NCBI RefSeq assembly: GCF_001672895.1
Contig: NZ_LZKP01000221.1
Coordinates: 1 to 50,656, forward strand
Length of the DNA stretch: 50,656 bases
Source: Mycobacterium sp. E740
GTDB taxonomy: Bacteria > Actinomycetota > Actinomycetes > Mycobacteriales > Mycobacteriaceae
Direction of reading: 5' to 3'
This document shows, one piece after another, positions 38,034 through 47,238 of the stretch. Made by a program: the position numbers and the translations under genes. The notes under the pieces are model-generated. The model saw nothing but the letters and a program-made list of their open reading frames with translations, ran no database searches and was not told the DNA's origin. Numbering within the stretch: position 1 is the first letter of the stretch; each line of letters opens with the position of its first letter.

Positions 38034-39410
38034 CTAAATGTCTGGCGGGTCGGGGTCGGTGTGGAGAAGTTCCTCGGGGTGGTGAGCGTGGTTGATCTCC
38101 GCCGGTCGAGTTCCGTCGGTCCAGGCGAGTCGCCCCGCCTCGGTGACCTCGGTGCGCCAGTGACCGTCGGTGACCAGCTTGTGGTCGGGCCCGCAGGCAA
38201 AGAACAGCATGTCGGCGTTCGTGGCTCCGCCGTCAGCCCAGTCGGGGCAGTGGTGCACCTCGCTGTGGTACCCCGGCGCAGTGCAGTTCGGCCGCGTGCA
38301 CCCGCCGTCGCGCGCATAGCAGACGATGCGCTGATCGGCGGTCGCCACCCGCTTCTGCCGACCCAGATAGATCGGGCGCTCGCTGTGGTCGTCGAACACG
38401 GCCAGGTAGTGGATGCCGTCGGCGGCCATACGGATCAGGTCGCGCATCGGGAGCGCGGTGTCCCCGCCGGTACGCGCCGGGCCCGGCATCGACACCATCG
38501 GATCGATCACGGCGTGGGCGGCCTGGTCGAGCTCGGCCAACGTGGTGCGTGCGATCACCGTGACCGCATGCCCGCGGTGCGCACCCAGCCCTCCCGAGGC
38601 GATCCCCGCCTTGAGACCCAACTTGATGCCGTCGTGACAGCGTTGCGCCGCGCTTCGCTCGTCGCGCACCTCTTCGGTGGTGCCGTCGGGCAGATGCCGG
38701 CCCGGACGCACTGCCGCAGCGACGGCCTCGACGTAGCAGCGAGTCTCCGGATCCACATAGCCGGACAACCGCGACATTCCGTCGCGGCCCTGGCGGCCCA
38801 GCGTCAGCCCACGCCGGCGCTCCCGGTCCTTCTCGTCGTAGTGCCCGTCGGGATTGAAGATCTCATCGATTTTCCGGGCCACCTGCCGCAACACCTCGGC
38901 GTCGTTCTTCGACGCCTCCCGCACCAGGCTGGTCTGCACCTCGGTCCGGTCCTGCTCAGATGTGTTCGACGGCAACTTCTTCAACGCTTCCTCGATGACC
39001 CGCAGGTGATCGTCACCGATCACGCCCTGTTCGACAGCCTCGGCGAGCACCGGCAATTCCGGCGGCAGCGGCGGACCGGTCAGAGACCGGCGCGGCCGGA
39101 TCAACTCGGCCACCTTGACCCGACGCCGAATCTCGTTGGGAGCGATACGGACCCGCGCCCAGATCTTGTCCGTCCAGCCCGGAGCCGGACCGGCCTCGTC
39201 GGGCGGGCGCGCCAATTCGCCGAACACCCGATACATCAGCCCGCGGTTGGTGCGCTGCTGGTGCTCGAACCGTTCGGCCATCGCCAGCCGGAACCCGGTG
39301 CCCACCTCGTCTGAAGACAACTGCCGCAGTTCGGCGTAGGCGTCGTCCACACGATCGAGGAGCACGCCGATACGCTCGCGTGCCACTTGACCGGTAACGA
39401 ATTCGCCCAC
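38034..39410 (-). CDS. DUF222 / HNH endonuclease protein of the 13E12 family
   Basis: This 458-residue protein has a DUF222 domain (about 30-330) and a C-terminal HNH nuclease motif. The motif starts CTRPNCTAPGYHSEVHHCPDW and continues to LFFACGPDHKLV, so two Cys pairs, the HH and the final H are in place. It belongs to the actinobacterial 13E12-repeat family, present in many copies in mycobacteria and often carried by small mobile segments. Its biological role is unclear. GTG 39410 is immediately preceded by TAGCAT (39422-39417) with six bases between, suggesting a leaderless start. It sits 15 bp upstream of the dnaE2 LexA box; I see no equivalent at this place in the M. tuberculosis order I remember. 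Confidence 0.88.
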   Translation of the reverse strand: MGEFVTGQVARERIGVLLDRVDDAYAELRQLSSDEVGTGFRLAMAERFEHQQRTNRGLMYRVFGELARPPDEAGPAPGWTDKIWARVRIAPNEIRRRVKVAELIRPRRSLTGPPLPPELPVLAEAVEQGVIGDDHLRVIEEALKKLPSNTSEQDRTEVQTSLVREASKNDAEVLRQVARKIDEIFNPDGHYDEKDRERRRGLTLGRQGRDGMSRLSGYVDPETRCYVEAVAAAVRPGRHLPDGTTEEVRDERSAAQRCHDGIKLGLKAGIASGGLGAHRGHAVTVIARTTLAELDQAAHAVIDPMVSMPGPARTGGDTALPMRDLIRMAADGIHYLAVFDDHSERPIYLGRQKRVATADQRIVCYARDGGCTRPNCTAPGYHSEVHHCPDWADGGATNADMLFFACGPDHKLVTDGHWRTEVTEAGRLAWTDGTRPAEINHAHHPEELLHTDPDPPDI

Positions 39411-39464
39411 ATCGCAATGCTATTCACCCGGCACGCCCCGGACGCTCCCCTGCAGCCGATCTGT

Positions 39465-39494
39465 GGATGAATTCCAGCTTGGGGATGAAATTCC
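39465..39494. repeat. Direct repeat in the promoter region of the HNH gene
   Basis: GGATGAATTCC (39465-39475) and GGATGAAATTCC (39483-39494) are near-identical direct repeats 18 bp apart in the 130-bp gap between the HNH gene and htdY. They are AT-richer than the surroundings and could be a regulator site or a scar of insertion. No other feature is seen in this gap. Confidence 0.3.
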
Positions 39495-39540
39495 GTAGGT
39501 GTCGGTGCGCCGTGGTAAACGGCAAGCGGCCAGATGACCG

Positions 39541-40410
39541 TCAGTCCCGGTATTCGGCGGCGCCGTCCTCCAGCACCAGGCGGGCGTTCGACCCGTCGGG
39601 CTCGGCGGCCTCTGTGCGGAACACCGCGCGGCCGGCCTCGGTCCGCCAGATCGACGTCGTGAGGGTCTCACCGGGAAACACCGGCGAGGTGAACCTGGCG
39701 TCGATCGCGCTGACCTTCGTCGCGTCACCGCCTCCGAGCTCGGCGACCAGCGCGCGCCCCGCGACGCCATAACTGCACAGCCCGTGCAGGATCGGCTTGG
39801 GAAAGCCGGCCAACTCGCGGGCGAACCACGGATCGCTGTGCAACGGGTTGCGATCGCCCGACAGCCGGTAGATCAACGCCTGGTCCTCACGCGTCGGCAA
39901 CGCGATCCGCGCATCCGGTTCCCGGTCGGGGATCTCCGGCGCGGCGGGCCGCTGGCCCGGTTGCCCGCCGAAGCCGCCCTCGCCGCGGATGACCGCCGTG
40001 GTGAACGTCTCTGCGACGACGTTCGACGTGTCCGGGTCGGTACCCGTCGCCTTGAGCATGACGATGGCGTTCTTGCCCTCGCCCTTGTCCTGGATGTCGG
40101 CGACCTCGGCGACCACGCTGAGCTTGCCGGCGGGCTTCAACGGTTCGTGCAGCCGGATTCCCTGCGAGCCGTGCAGCAGCATCGCGAAGTTGAACGAACC
40201 GATCATCGCCGCCGCCGCGAACGGCAGGCAAGCGATCACCGCGTAGGTGGGCAGCACCTGCTGTTCGATGTCGTGGCTGTTCTCGGTGGTGAACGCGAGA
40301 TCGGCGGTGCCCGCCCCGACGCCCAGCGCGTACAGCAGGGTGTCTCGGTCGGTCCAGTGGAACAACTGCGGGTCGGTCTTGGCGCCGATGGCGTTGGGGT
40401 CGAGTGGCAT
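39541..40410 (-). CDS. htdY: (R)-3-hydroxyacyl-thioester dehydratase, MaoC double hot-dog
   Basis: This 289-residue enzyme hydrates enoyl-CoA to (R)-3-hydroxyacyl-CoA (or the reverse) in fatty acid metabolism. The N-terminal hot-dog (about 15-130) is non-catalytic. The C-terminal one carries the hydratase-2 motif YRLSGDRNPLHSDPWFA with catalytic Asp and His, followed by GFPKPILHGLCSYGVAGRAL. Length matches M. tuberculosis HtdY (Rv3389c, 290 aa). It diverges across 58 bp from a fatty acyl-CoA reductase gene, so the two may be regulated together and act on related acyl-CoAs. Confidence 0.93.
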   Translation of the reverse strand: MPLDPNAIGAKTDPQLFHWTDRDTLLYALGVGAGTADLAFTTENSHDIEQQVLPTYAVIACLPFAAAAMIGSFNFAMLLHGSQGIRLHEPLKPAGKLSVVAEVADIQDKGEGKNAIVMLKATGTDPDTSNVVAETFTTAVIRGEGGFGGQPGQRPAAPEIPDREPDARIALPTREDQALIYRLSGDRNPLHSDPWFARELAGFPKPILHGLCSYGVAGRALVAELGGGDATKVSAIDARFTSPVFPGETLTTSIWRTEAGRAVFRTEAAEPDGSNARLVLEDGAAEYRD

Positions 40411-40468
40411 ACCCGGACGATATCCGCTTCGTCACCGGGCATTGACGTTTCCCGGGTGGGGGGCCACG

Positions 40469-42481
40469 ATGACTCGCATGCGCTATGTCGTTACCGGCGG
40501 TACCGGGTTTATCGGACGACGCGTGGTGTCGCAACTACTGGCCCGTGACGCCGACGCAAAGGTGCTGGTGTTGGTCCGCCGCGGTTCGCTGTCCCGCTTC
40601 GAACGGCTGGCGGCGGCATGGGGTGATCGTGCGAAACCGCTGGTCGGCGACCTGAGGGCGCCGGACCTCGGGCTGGCATCCGACACGATCGCCGAACTGG
40701 GCGAAGTCGACCACGTCGTGCATTGCGGCGCCGTCTACGACATCACCGCCTCCGACGCCGCCCAGCGCGCCGCCAACGTCGACGGGGCTCGCGCGGTGAT
40801 CGAGGTGGCGAAACGGCTCGACGCGACGCTGCACCACGTGTCCTCGATTGCGGTCGCGGGCACCTTCCGCGGCGAGTTCACCGAGGACGACTTCGACGTC
40901 GGCCAGGAGTTGCCGACGCCGTATCACCAGACAAAGTTCGAGGCCGAGTCGCTCGTGCGGTCGGCGCCCGGGTTGCGCTACCGGATCTACCGGCCCGCGG
41001 TCGTCGTCGGCGATTCGCGCACCGGCGAGATGGACAAGGTCGACGGACCGTACTACTTCTTCCCGATGCTGGCGAAGCTTTCCAGGCTGCCGTCGATCAC
41101 CCCGATCGCACTGCCCGACACCGGCCGCAGCAACCTCGTCCCGGTCGACTTCGTGGTCGACGCGCTCGTCGCGTTGATGCACCTACCGGACCGCGACGGC
41201 CAGACCTTCCATCTCACCGCTCCGAAAACCGTTGGGCTGCGCGGTATTTACTGCGGTGTGCGCCGGGCGGCCGGGCTGCCGCCGTTACGCGCCTCGCTGC
41301 CGCGCTCCACCGTCACACCCTTCCTCAAGGTCAGCGGCCGGGCGAAAGTCGTGCGCAACATGGCGGCGACCCAGCTCGGCGTGCCCGGTGAAGTCCTCGA
41401 CGTCGTCGACCTGATGCCGACGTTCACCGCCGAACGTACCGCGGAAGCGTTGCGAGACAGCGGCATCAAGGTCCCGGAGTTCGCCGACTACGCACCCGCG
41501 CTGTGGCGGTTCTGGGCCGAGCACCTCGATCCGGACCGGGCGCGGCGCGACGATCCGGCCGGACCGCTGGTGGCCAAGCACGTGATCATCACCGGCGCGT
41601 CAAGCGGAATCGGGCGCGCGTCGGCCATCGCGGTCGCCGAGCGTGGCGCAACGGTGTTCGCCTTGGCGCGCAACGCCGATGCCCTCGACGAACTGGTCGC
41701 CGAGATCCGCGCCGCCGGTGGTAGGGCGCACGCGTTCACTTGCGACGTCACCGACTCGGATTCTGTCGACAGCACCGTGAAGGACATTCTCGGCCGGTTC
41801 GACCACGTCGACTATCTGGTGAACAACGCCGGACGCTCCATCCGCCGGTCGGTGGTCGCGTCGACCGATCGGCTGCACGACTACGAGCGCGTGATGGCGG
41901 TCAACTACTTCGGGGCGGTGCGCATGGTGCTCGCGCTGCTGCCGCATTGGCGCGAACGGCGATTCGGCCATGTGGTCAACGTGTCGAGCGCGGGCGTGCA
42001 GGCACGCAACCCGAAGTACAGCTCGTACCTGCCGACCAAGGCGGCGCTCGACGCGTTCGCCGATGTGGTCGCGACCGAGACGCTGTCGGACCACATCACG
42101 TTCACCAACATCCACATGCCGCTGGTGCGGACGCCGATGATCGTGCCGTCGCGCCGGCTCAACCCGGTCCCGGCGATCAGCGCCGAGCACGCCGCGGCGA
42201 TGGTCGTGCGCGGCCTGGTCGACAAGCCCGCCCGGATCGACACACCGCTGGGCACCCTCGCCGACTTCGGCAACTACTTCACCCCGAAACTCTCGCGACG
42301 GGTCCTGCACCAGCTTTACCTCGGCTATCCGGACTCCGCGGCGGCCCGTGGCGAAGCGTCCGCGGCGGCTAGGCCCGCCGGCTCCCGGCGCCCGAGGCGC
42401 CCCGCGCGCACGGTGCCGGCACTGCGGGTTCCGCGGCCGGTCAAGGCAGCGGCGCGGCTGGTGCCGGGCGTGCACTGGTAA
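40469..42481 (+). CDS. acrA1: Two-domain fatty acyl-CoA reductase (Rv3391/FCR1-like)
   Basis: This 670-residue fusion has an N-terminal extended SDR (male-sterility type) with VTGGTGFIGRRVV at residues 8-20 and a YHQTKFEAE catalytic Tyr-Lys motif near 152. A C-terminal classical SDR begins at about 365 (ITGASSGIGRASAIA) with a catalytic SYLPTK-type Tyr/Lys segment near 520. A Pro/Arg-rich tail of about 35 residues ends the protein. Such proteins reduce fatty acyl-CoA through the aldehyde to fatty alcohol, feeding wax ester synthesis; M. tuberculosis FCR1 (Rv3391) is the model. ATG 40469 is used; ATG 40478 is an alternative that begins at the Rossmann strand. It diverges from htdY. Confidence 0.92.
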   Translation: MTRMRYVVTGGTGFIGRRVVSQLLARDADAKVLVLVRRGSLSRFERLAAAWGDRAKPLVGDLRAPDLGLASDTIAELGEVDHVVHCGAVYDITASDAAQRAANVDGARAVIEVAKRLDATLHHVSSIAVAGTFRGEFTEDDFDVGQELPTPYHQTKFEAESLVRSAPGLRYRIYRPAVVVGDSRTGEMDKVDGPYYFFPMLAKLSRLPSITPIALPDTGRSNLVPVDFVVDALVALMHLPDRDGQTFHLTAPKTVGLRGIYCGVRRAAGLPPLRASLPRSTVTPFLKVSGRAKVVRNMAATQLGVPGEVLDVVDLMPTFTAERTAEALRDSGIKVPEFADYAPALWRFWAEHLDPDRARRDDPAGPLVAKHVIITGASSGIGRASAIAVAERGATVFALARNADALDELVAEIRAAGGRAHAFTCDVTDSDSVDSTVKDILGRFDHVDYLVNNAGRSIRRSVVASTDRLHDYERVMAVNYFGAVRMVLALLPHWRERRFGHVVNVSSAGVQARNPKYSSYLPTKAALDAFADVVATETLSDHITFTNIHMPLVRTPMIVPSRRLNPVPAISAEHAAAMVVRGLVDKPARIDTPLGTLADFGNYFTPKLSRRVLHQLYLGYPDSAAARGEASAAARPAGSRRPRRPARTVPALRVPRPVKAAARLVPGVHW

Positions 42482-42507
42482 CAGCCTGCTGGCCTATCGT
42501 TGGCGGA

Positions 42508-43545
42508 GTGACACAGCCTGTCTTCGTCGACGTCGACACCGGCGTCGACGACGCGATGGCGCTGACGTACCTGTTCGCCAGCGCCGACGCCGAGGTGGTG
42601 GGAATCGCCTCCACCGCGGGAAACGTTCCGGTACAACAGGTTTGCCGCAACAATCTGGGCCTGCTGGAGCTGTGCCGGATGCCGCCGATCCCGGTTGCCA
42701 AGGGTTCCGAACAGCCCTTGAGCGCGCCCTTGCGCACCGCCGAGGACACGCACGGACCCGAAGGATTGGGTTATGCGCGGTTGCACCCGACCGAGCGGCA
42801 AGTCACCGGCTATGACGCCGCAGAGGCGTGGGTGCGAGCGGCGCACGCGTATCCGGGTGAACTGGCCGCGATCGCGGTCGGCCCGCTCACCAATTTGGCG
42901 TTGGCGATGCGTAGAGAACCCGCGCTGCCGAAACTGTTGCGCCGGTTGGTCGTCATGGGCGGCGCCTTCGACTACCGGGGCAACACCACACCGGTGGCGG
43001 AGTGGAACATCAGCGTGGATCCGGAAGCCGCCACCGAGGTGTTCACCGGATGGACCGCGGCCTGGGACGACGGCCAGCCGGCGCATCTGCCGATCGTGTT
43101 GGGACTGAACCTGACCGAGCACATCGCGATGACACCGGCGTTGTTGAACCGGCTTGCGTCGGAGGCGGGCGCTACGTCCGTGGCCATGAGCGTGTCGGAT
43201 GACCGCGGCGCCAGGTCCTCGTGCTCCAACCCGCTGATCGCGGTGCTCGAGGACGCGATGCGGTTCTACTTCGAATTTCATTTCGATCAGGGCGAGGGCT
43301 ATCTGGCACATCTGCACGACCCGTTGGCCGCGGCGGTGGCGCTGGATCCCGACCTGGTCACGTGCCGGGCGACCACCGTGGACGTCGAGTTGACGGGCAC
43401 ACTCACCCGCGGCATGACCATCGCGGACTGGAGCAACCGTTGGGGCCGGGAACCCAACGCGCTCATCGGCATTGACGTCGAGCCGGGCGCGTTCTTCGAC
43501 CGCTTCATCGCGCGCGTGGGCGCATTCGCGTACCGCCTGGGCTAA
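42508..43545 (+). CDS. iunH: Inosine-uridine-preferring nucleoside hydrolase
   Basis: This 345-residue N-ribohydrolase splits purine and pyrimidine ribonucleosides into base and ribose for salvage. The calcium/ribose-binding cluster DVDTGVDDAMAL is at the N-terminus (about 6-17). GGAFDYRGNTTPVAEWNISVDPEAA supplies the central Asn/Asp contacts, and HDPLAAAVAL near 272 supplies the active-site histidine. GTG 42508 follows a TATCGT -10-like box by seven bases, so it may be leaderless, although read-through from the reductase gene 26 bp upstream is likely too. The equivalent M. tuberculosis gene is Rv3393. The stop shares CTAA with the next convergent gene. Confidence 0.94.
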   Translation: MTQPVFVDVDTGVDDAMALTYLFASADAEVVGIASTAGNVPVQQVCRNNLGLLELCRMPPIPVAKGSEQPLSAPLRTAEDTHGPEGLGYARLHPTERQVTGYDAAEAWVRAAHAYPGELAAIAVGPLTNLALAMRREPALPKLLRRLVVMGGAFDYRGNTTPVAEWNISVDPEAATEVFTGWTAAWDDGQPAHLPIVLGLNLTEHIAMTPALLNRLASEAGATSVAMSVSDDRGARSSCSNPLIAVLEDAMRFYFEFHFDQGEGYLAHLHDPLAAAVALDPDLVTCRATTVDVELTGTLTRGMTIADWSNRWGREPNALIGIDVEPGAFFDRFIARVGAFAYRLG

Positions 43546-43769
43546 AGGACGACCGAGACCACGACGGCCAGGAACAACAACAGGAAGATCACGATCGCGA
43601 TGACGCTCGCGACGGCGGTCGGCGTCCACCGGCGCCGCGGCGGCGATTCGACCGCGCCCACGCCGGCCGTCTGGTCGGAGTCCGGCGGCGTCGACCCGGG
43701 TGCCACTCCGCCACCGGGCTCGAGGTCGGGCGTGTCGGCCGGGTCGGGATCTGGCGGAATGGCGGTCAT
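43542..43769 (-). CDS. Small single-pass membrane protein (DUF6480-like)
   Basis: This 75-residue protein has a Pro/Asp-rich N-terminal half (PDPDPADTPDLEPGGGVAPG) and a single C-terminal transmembrane helix (about 52-75, ASVIAIVIFLLLFLAVVVSV) preceded by basic residues RRRW. The N-terminus is therefore cytoplasmic and the protein tail-anchored. It resembles the small actinobacterial DUF6480 group, of unknown function. The start ATG 43769 lies 30 bp downstream of the imuB stop on the same strand, so it could be the last gene of the imuA'-imuB transcript, but this is inference. Confidence 0.72.
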   Translation of the reverse strand: MTAIPPDPDPADTPDLEPGGGVAPGSTPPDSDQTAGVGAVESPPRRRWTPTAVASVIAIVIFLLLFLAVVVSVVL

Positions 43770-43798
43770 CAGTAGGCAAGTACCCGGTCATACGGTCG

Positions 43799-45406
43799 TC
43801 ACTCATAAATCCCTTCGACGTACCAGCGGCGCTGGCGGTAACACAGCAGCAAGGCCTGTCCGGGTGGGCCGTCGCGGGACCCTCCGTCGAGCAGCACCTG
43901 CGCCCGCGCCGTACGTCCGGATTTGCGGCCGGACGAAGCTGGTTGGGGATCCCACCACCGCTCGTCGACCGGCCACGGTCCTGCCCACCAGGCCAACCTG
44001 CCTGCCTTGACGGTCTTGCCGGGTGCGGTCAGTCGCGATGGATCGGCGGAGAACAGGCCGCGGGCGGTCACCCGCACCGGACGGCCGTCGGCGTCGAACA
44101 ACTCGACCGGATCGTCGAGCAGCACCGTCGGCGACGGGTCGGGCAGTTGACCGGGCCACGGCTGACCAGGATCGGCCCGCGGCACGGGCTCATCGCCCAG
44201 CGGGGTGAGCGTGATGCGTTCGGCGGGCCCTCGGCCACCGCTGAGCACCGCCACCTGCACCGCCTCCGGCCCGAGCAGCCCCTGCACGCGCACCAGCGCG
44301 CGACGGGCCCGCAATCGATCCTCCTCGCCCACGCCACCCCACAGCGGCAGCTGCAGCGCTTCGGCCGACACCACCTCCACCGGACGCAACCGGATCACCG
44401 TGATGGGGGCAGTGGGCCGGTCGTTGGGGTTGCGCCTGTTCAGCCAGCCGTCGAGTTGCCAGCGCACCCGGTCGGCGGTTGCATCCTCGGTGAGCGGCTC
44501 GGCGCAGCGCCAAACCCGTTCCAGCTCTTGCCCGCTGGCGGTGACGGCGCGGATGGCCAGGCGAGTACACCCCACTCCGGAGGCCGCCAGGCTGCGGTGC
44601 AGGTCCGATGCCAGCGAGCGCCCGGCGAACGCCGCCGCGTCCACCCGCTCGATCGGTGGGTCGCAGTCCATGACGGCGTCGAGTTCGGGTTCGGGTTCGC
44701 GGCCTGACGGACCCCGGGCGGGCTCGCCGCGGGCGAACTGGTGCGCGGCCACCGCATCGGCCCCGAACCGGGACGCGACGTCGCTGCGGGACAGCCCGGC
44801 GAACTGCCCGATACTGCGAATCCCCATGCGCCACAGCAGATCCGCGAGGTCTTCCCGGCCGGGTGCGGCCAGGCTGGGCTCGGCGGCCAGTTGACGGATC
44901 GACAGCGCCGACAGAAACGGCGCGTCCTGTCCGGGCTCGACGATCCGCCCCGCCCGCGCGGCGAACACCGCGGTGGGCAACTGGTCGGCGACACCGACCT
45001 GGCACTCGGCACCGGCGGCGGCCACCGCGTCGACCAACCGCTCAGCGGCGGCTTGTTCGGACCCGAAGTAGCGCGCCGCGCCGCGGACCGCCAACACCAG
45101 CAGACCCGGCCGCAACACCTCGGCCCGCGGCACCAGGTCGTCCACGGCGAGCGTCACGCCCTCGAAATGGCGGGCATCGCGCGCCGGGTCGGCGGTGGCC
45201 ACGTGCAGTTCCGGACACCGCGCCTGCGCCTCCCGCCGGCGCAACCCTCGACGCACCCCTGCCGATCGGGCCGCCGCCGAACACGCGATCACCCGGTTGG
45301 CCAGCGTGACCGCAATCGGCGCGGTCGACGGCAGGTCGGCTGCGGCCGCCGCGGCGACGGCCGGCCAATCCATGCACCAGATGGCGAGGACGCGCGTCGC
45401 GCTCAT
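43799..45406 (-). CDS. imuB: Y-family polymerase homologue ImuB, mutasome adaptor
   Basis: This 535-residue Y-family-like protein acts as the hub of the mutasome, linking DnaE2 and ImuA' to the beta clamp. The Y-family palm is recognisable ([31 protein letters not shown]), but the second catalytic motif lacks the SIDE acidic pair. It is therefore expected to be catalytically dead, as in M. tuberculosis ImuB (Rv3394c). The beta-clamp-binding motif QLPLWG is present (near 44340). ATG 45406 overlaps the imuA' stop in ATGA. A poorly conserved C-terminal tail follows, ending [14 protein letters not shown]. Damage inducibility comes from the LexA box upstream of imuA'. Confidence 0.95.
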   Translation of the reverse strand: MSATRVLAIWCMDWPAVAAAAAADLPSTAPIAVTLANRVIACSAAARSAGVRRGLRRREAQARCPELHVATADPARDARHFEGVTLAVDDLVPRAEVLRPGLLVLAVRGAARYFGSEQAAAERLVDAVAAAGAECQVGVADQLPTAVFAARAGRIVEPGQDAPFLSALSIRQLAAEPSLAAPGREDLADLLWRMGIRSIGQFAGLSRSDVASRFGADAVAAHQFARGEPARGPSGREPEPELDAVMDCDPPIERVDAAAFAGRSLASDLHRSLAASGVGCTRLAIRAVTASGQELERVWRCAEPLTEDATADRVRWQLDGWLNRRNPNDRPTAPITVIRLRPVEVVSAEALQLPLWGGVGEEDRLRARRALVRVQGLLGPEAVQVAVLSGGRGPAERITLTPLGDEPVPRADPGQPWPGQLPDPSPTVLLDDPVELFDADGRPVRVTARGLFSADPSRLTAPGKTVKAGRLAWWAGPWPVDERWWDPQPASSGRKSGRTARAQVLLDGGSRDGPPGQALLLCYRQRRWYVEGIYE

Positions 45407-46065
45407 ACCGCACGCACTGCTCTTCCCTTGGCCCGCATCGCCAGCCGCACCCGGCCGATGCGGCCGAACCCCGGGCGGCCGTGACCGGTGATCTCGTAAC
45501 CGCACACCCTGGCCTCCAACCGGGCCGACGCTCCCTGCCAGTCACCGTCGGTCACCAGCAGGGTGCATCCCTTCTGCCGCGCCCGGGCAACCACCGCCCG
45601 CGCCCGGGTGGCCGGCACCGACCGTCCGCCCAGGCCGAGCACGACCAGATCCATACCGTCCATCAGCACGGCAGCGACCTCGACCGGGTCGACGCCGGGT
45701 TCCGGGATGACCGCGATCCGGCTCAGGTCGGCGCCCATCTCCACGGCCGCCAGCAGGCCGACGTCGGGTTGGCCGACGATCGCAGCGTGTCCACCCTGCG
45801 CCGTCACCTCCGACACGATGCTCAGTGGCAGCGACCGGGCTCCCGTCACCACCGCCACCGACCCGCGCGGCAACGGCCCCAGTTCGGTGAGGGTTTCGGG
45901 CGTCGGCAGCAAACTTTCCGAGGCTGGCAGCTGCTCGGCCGAAGAAGCCATGCCACGGCGGCCACCCCCCACCTTGCCCGATACCGCCGCCATCTTGCGA
46001 CGCAGGTGTTCTACCTGCTCAGCGCGGGTAAGCTGACGCTGATCGAGGCCCATCGCTGCTGTCAC
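45403..46065 (-). CDS. imuA': ImuA'-type RecA-like mutasome protein
   Basis: This 220-residue RecA-fold protein (M. tuberculosis Rv3395c position) is needed with ImuB and DnaE2 for induced mutagenesis. The Walker A equivalent is degenerate ([16 protein letters not shown]), so classical ATP binding is doubtful. [28 protein letters not shown] and the basic C-terminal [18 protein letters not shown] are visible. GTG 46065 is chosen because GGAGGT lies six bases upstream (46071-46078 region) and the longer frame would run through the LexA box. The stop overlaps imuB in ATGA, so the two are translationally coupled. Confidence 0.92.
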   Translation of the reverse strand: MTAAMGLDQRQLTRAEQVEHLRRKMAAVSGKVGGGRRGMASSAEQLPASESLLPTPETLTELGPLPRGSVAVVTGARSLPLSIVSEVTAQGGHAAIVGQPDVGLLAAVEMGADLSRIAVIPEPGVDPVEVAAVLMDGMDLVVLGLGGRSVPATRARAVVARARQKGCTLLVTDGDWQGASARLEARVCGYEITGHGRPGFGRIGRVRLAMRAKGRAVRAV

Positions 46066-46101
46066 AACAGCACCTCCCGCATCGTCTGCCCCAATGGCTT
46101 T

Positions 46102-46117
46102 TCGAATGTATGTTCGA
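46102..46117 (-). promoter_or_regulatory. LexA (SOS) box upstream of imuA'-imuB
   Basis: TCGAATGTATGTTCGA matches the mycobacterial SOS box TCGAAC-N4-GTTCGA with one change in the left arm. On the minus strand it contains TACATT (46110-46105), a good -10, so LexA would sit on the promoter. The predicted leader of about 33 bases carries the GGAGGT ribosome-binding site. Confidence 0.88.
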
Positions 46118-46197
46118 TGCCCTGAGTAAACACCTCCCCACCGACAAGCGTCAAGCGGTTCAGGCTGCGTGAGCACGGTGCACGCCGAGGCAATGAT

Positions 46198-46221
46198 CAA
46201 TGTGGACATTGACAAATGTCA
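46198..46221. promoter_or_regulatory. Overlapping palindromes, candidate operator of the monooxygenase operon
   Basis: CAATGT-GG-ACATTG (46198-46211) overlaps TGACA-AA-TGTCA (46210-46221). A TTGACA -35-like hexamer (46209-46214) spans the junction. The sites lie 24-47 bp before the esterase ATG and about 80 bp from the SOS box, so a TetR- or AraC-type regulator encoded elsewhere probably controls the operon here. Confidence 0.45.
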
Positions 46222-46244
46222 CCAATCGGTGCTGCACTGAAGCG

Positions 46245-47234
46245 ATGCTCACCGAAGAGCCGGTCCTGCCTCCGCGCGGTTCGCTGCGCGCCCGCACTGC
46301 GGCCGCCGTCAGCAGCGTGACCCTGCGCCAGATCAGCGCCGTCCTTCCCCCGGAACAGCCATGGGGACTGTGGCTCTCGCGCCAGATCGTGGCCCGGATC
46401 ATGGACACCTTCGGCCCCTCACTGGCCGGGGCCAGCGCGCACACCGTCGACACCCACACCTCCGACGGCAGGCGACTCCGAGGCGAATGGGTTTACGGCG
46501 CAGGCGTTGACCGCCACACCGACAGCGTCATCTACTTCGTGCACGGCAGCGGCTACGCCCTGTGCTCACCGCGCACGCACCGCCGCCTCACCGCATGGCT
46601 GTCGACGCTCACCGGCCTTCCGGTGTTCAGCGTCGACTACCGGCTCGCACCGCGGCACCGCTTCCCCACCGCCTCCGATGACGTCCGCACCGGCTGGGAC
46701 TGGTTGACCGGCGACAACGGACTGGCACCCGAGCACACCGTCATCGCCGGTGACTCCGCAGGCGGACACTTGGCCGTCGACCTGCTTTTGCAGCCGGAGA
46801 TCCCGCATCCGGCGGCGCTGGTGCTGCTGTCGCCGGTGCTGGACCTGACGTTCGAACTGGCCCGCACGCGCGAGCGGCTGCGCCGCGATCCCGCCATCCG
46901 TTCGCGCGACGCCGCGCGGCTCATCGGCTTGTATTGCACGGGAACCGATTCCGCTCACCCTCGGCTGAAGCTCGACGTCGCGGCCGGACGCGCGCTGCCA
47001 CCGACACTGGTCCAGGCCGGTGGGGCCGAGATGTTGGCCGCCGACGCGATCGCGCTGGCCGATGCCATCCGCGCCGCAGGCGGCGACTGCGACCTCGAAG
47101 TGTGGCCGGACCAGGTGCACGTCTTCCAGGCGCTGCCACGGTTGACACCCGAGGCGGCTCCGGCGATGCGCCGCATCTCCGCCTTCGTCGCAGACGCTCT
47201 GCGCCACAATGACATCGACCTGGCCGCGGGGTGA
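46245..47234 (+). CDS. HSL-type alpha/beta hydrolase (esterase/lipase)
   Basis: This 329-residue hormone-sensitive-lipase-like esterase has the oxyanion-hole motif as HGSGYALCSPRTH, a variant of HGGG. The nucleophile is in the GDSAGGHLAVD elbow. The acid and histidine are in GGAEMLAADAIALADAI and WPDQVHVFQALPRL. The N-terminal 60 residues form the helical cap of the HSL family. No signal peptide is seen, so it is cytosolic. LipR, encoded beside the mymA monooxygenase in M. tuberculosis, is a similar protein in a similar setting. ATG 46245 is preferred over ATG 46200, which would put the operator inside the coding region. It is first in the operon, with the SDR four bases downstream. Confidence 0.9.
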   Translation: MLTEEPVLPPRGSLRARTAAAVSSVTLRQISAVLPPEQPWGLWLSRQIVARIMDTFGPSLAGASAHTVDTHTSDGRRLRGEWVYGAGVDRHTDSVIYFVHGSGYALCSPRTHRRLTAWLSTLTGLPVFSVDYRLAPRHRFPTASDDVRTGWDWLTGDNGLAPEHTVIAGDSAGGHLAVDLLLQPEIPHPAALVLLSPVLDLTFELARTRERLRRDPAIRSRDAARLIGLYCTGTDSAHPRLKLDVAAGRALPPTLVQAGGAEMLAADAIALADAIRAAGGDCDLEVWPDQVHVFQALPRLTPEAAPAMRRISAFVADALRHNDIDLAAG

Positions 47235-47238
47235 CCCG

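Noticed and set aside
37991..38317. Longer N-terminus of DnaE2
   Set aside because: It would translate the LexA box and -10 region and overlap the HNH gene; GTG 37990 matches known DnaE2 starts.
46066..46215. Longer N-terminus of ImuA'
   Set aside because: It runs through the LexA box, and GTG 46065 has a strong GGAGGT at proper spacing.
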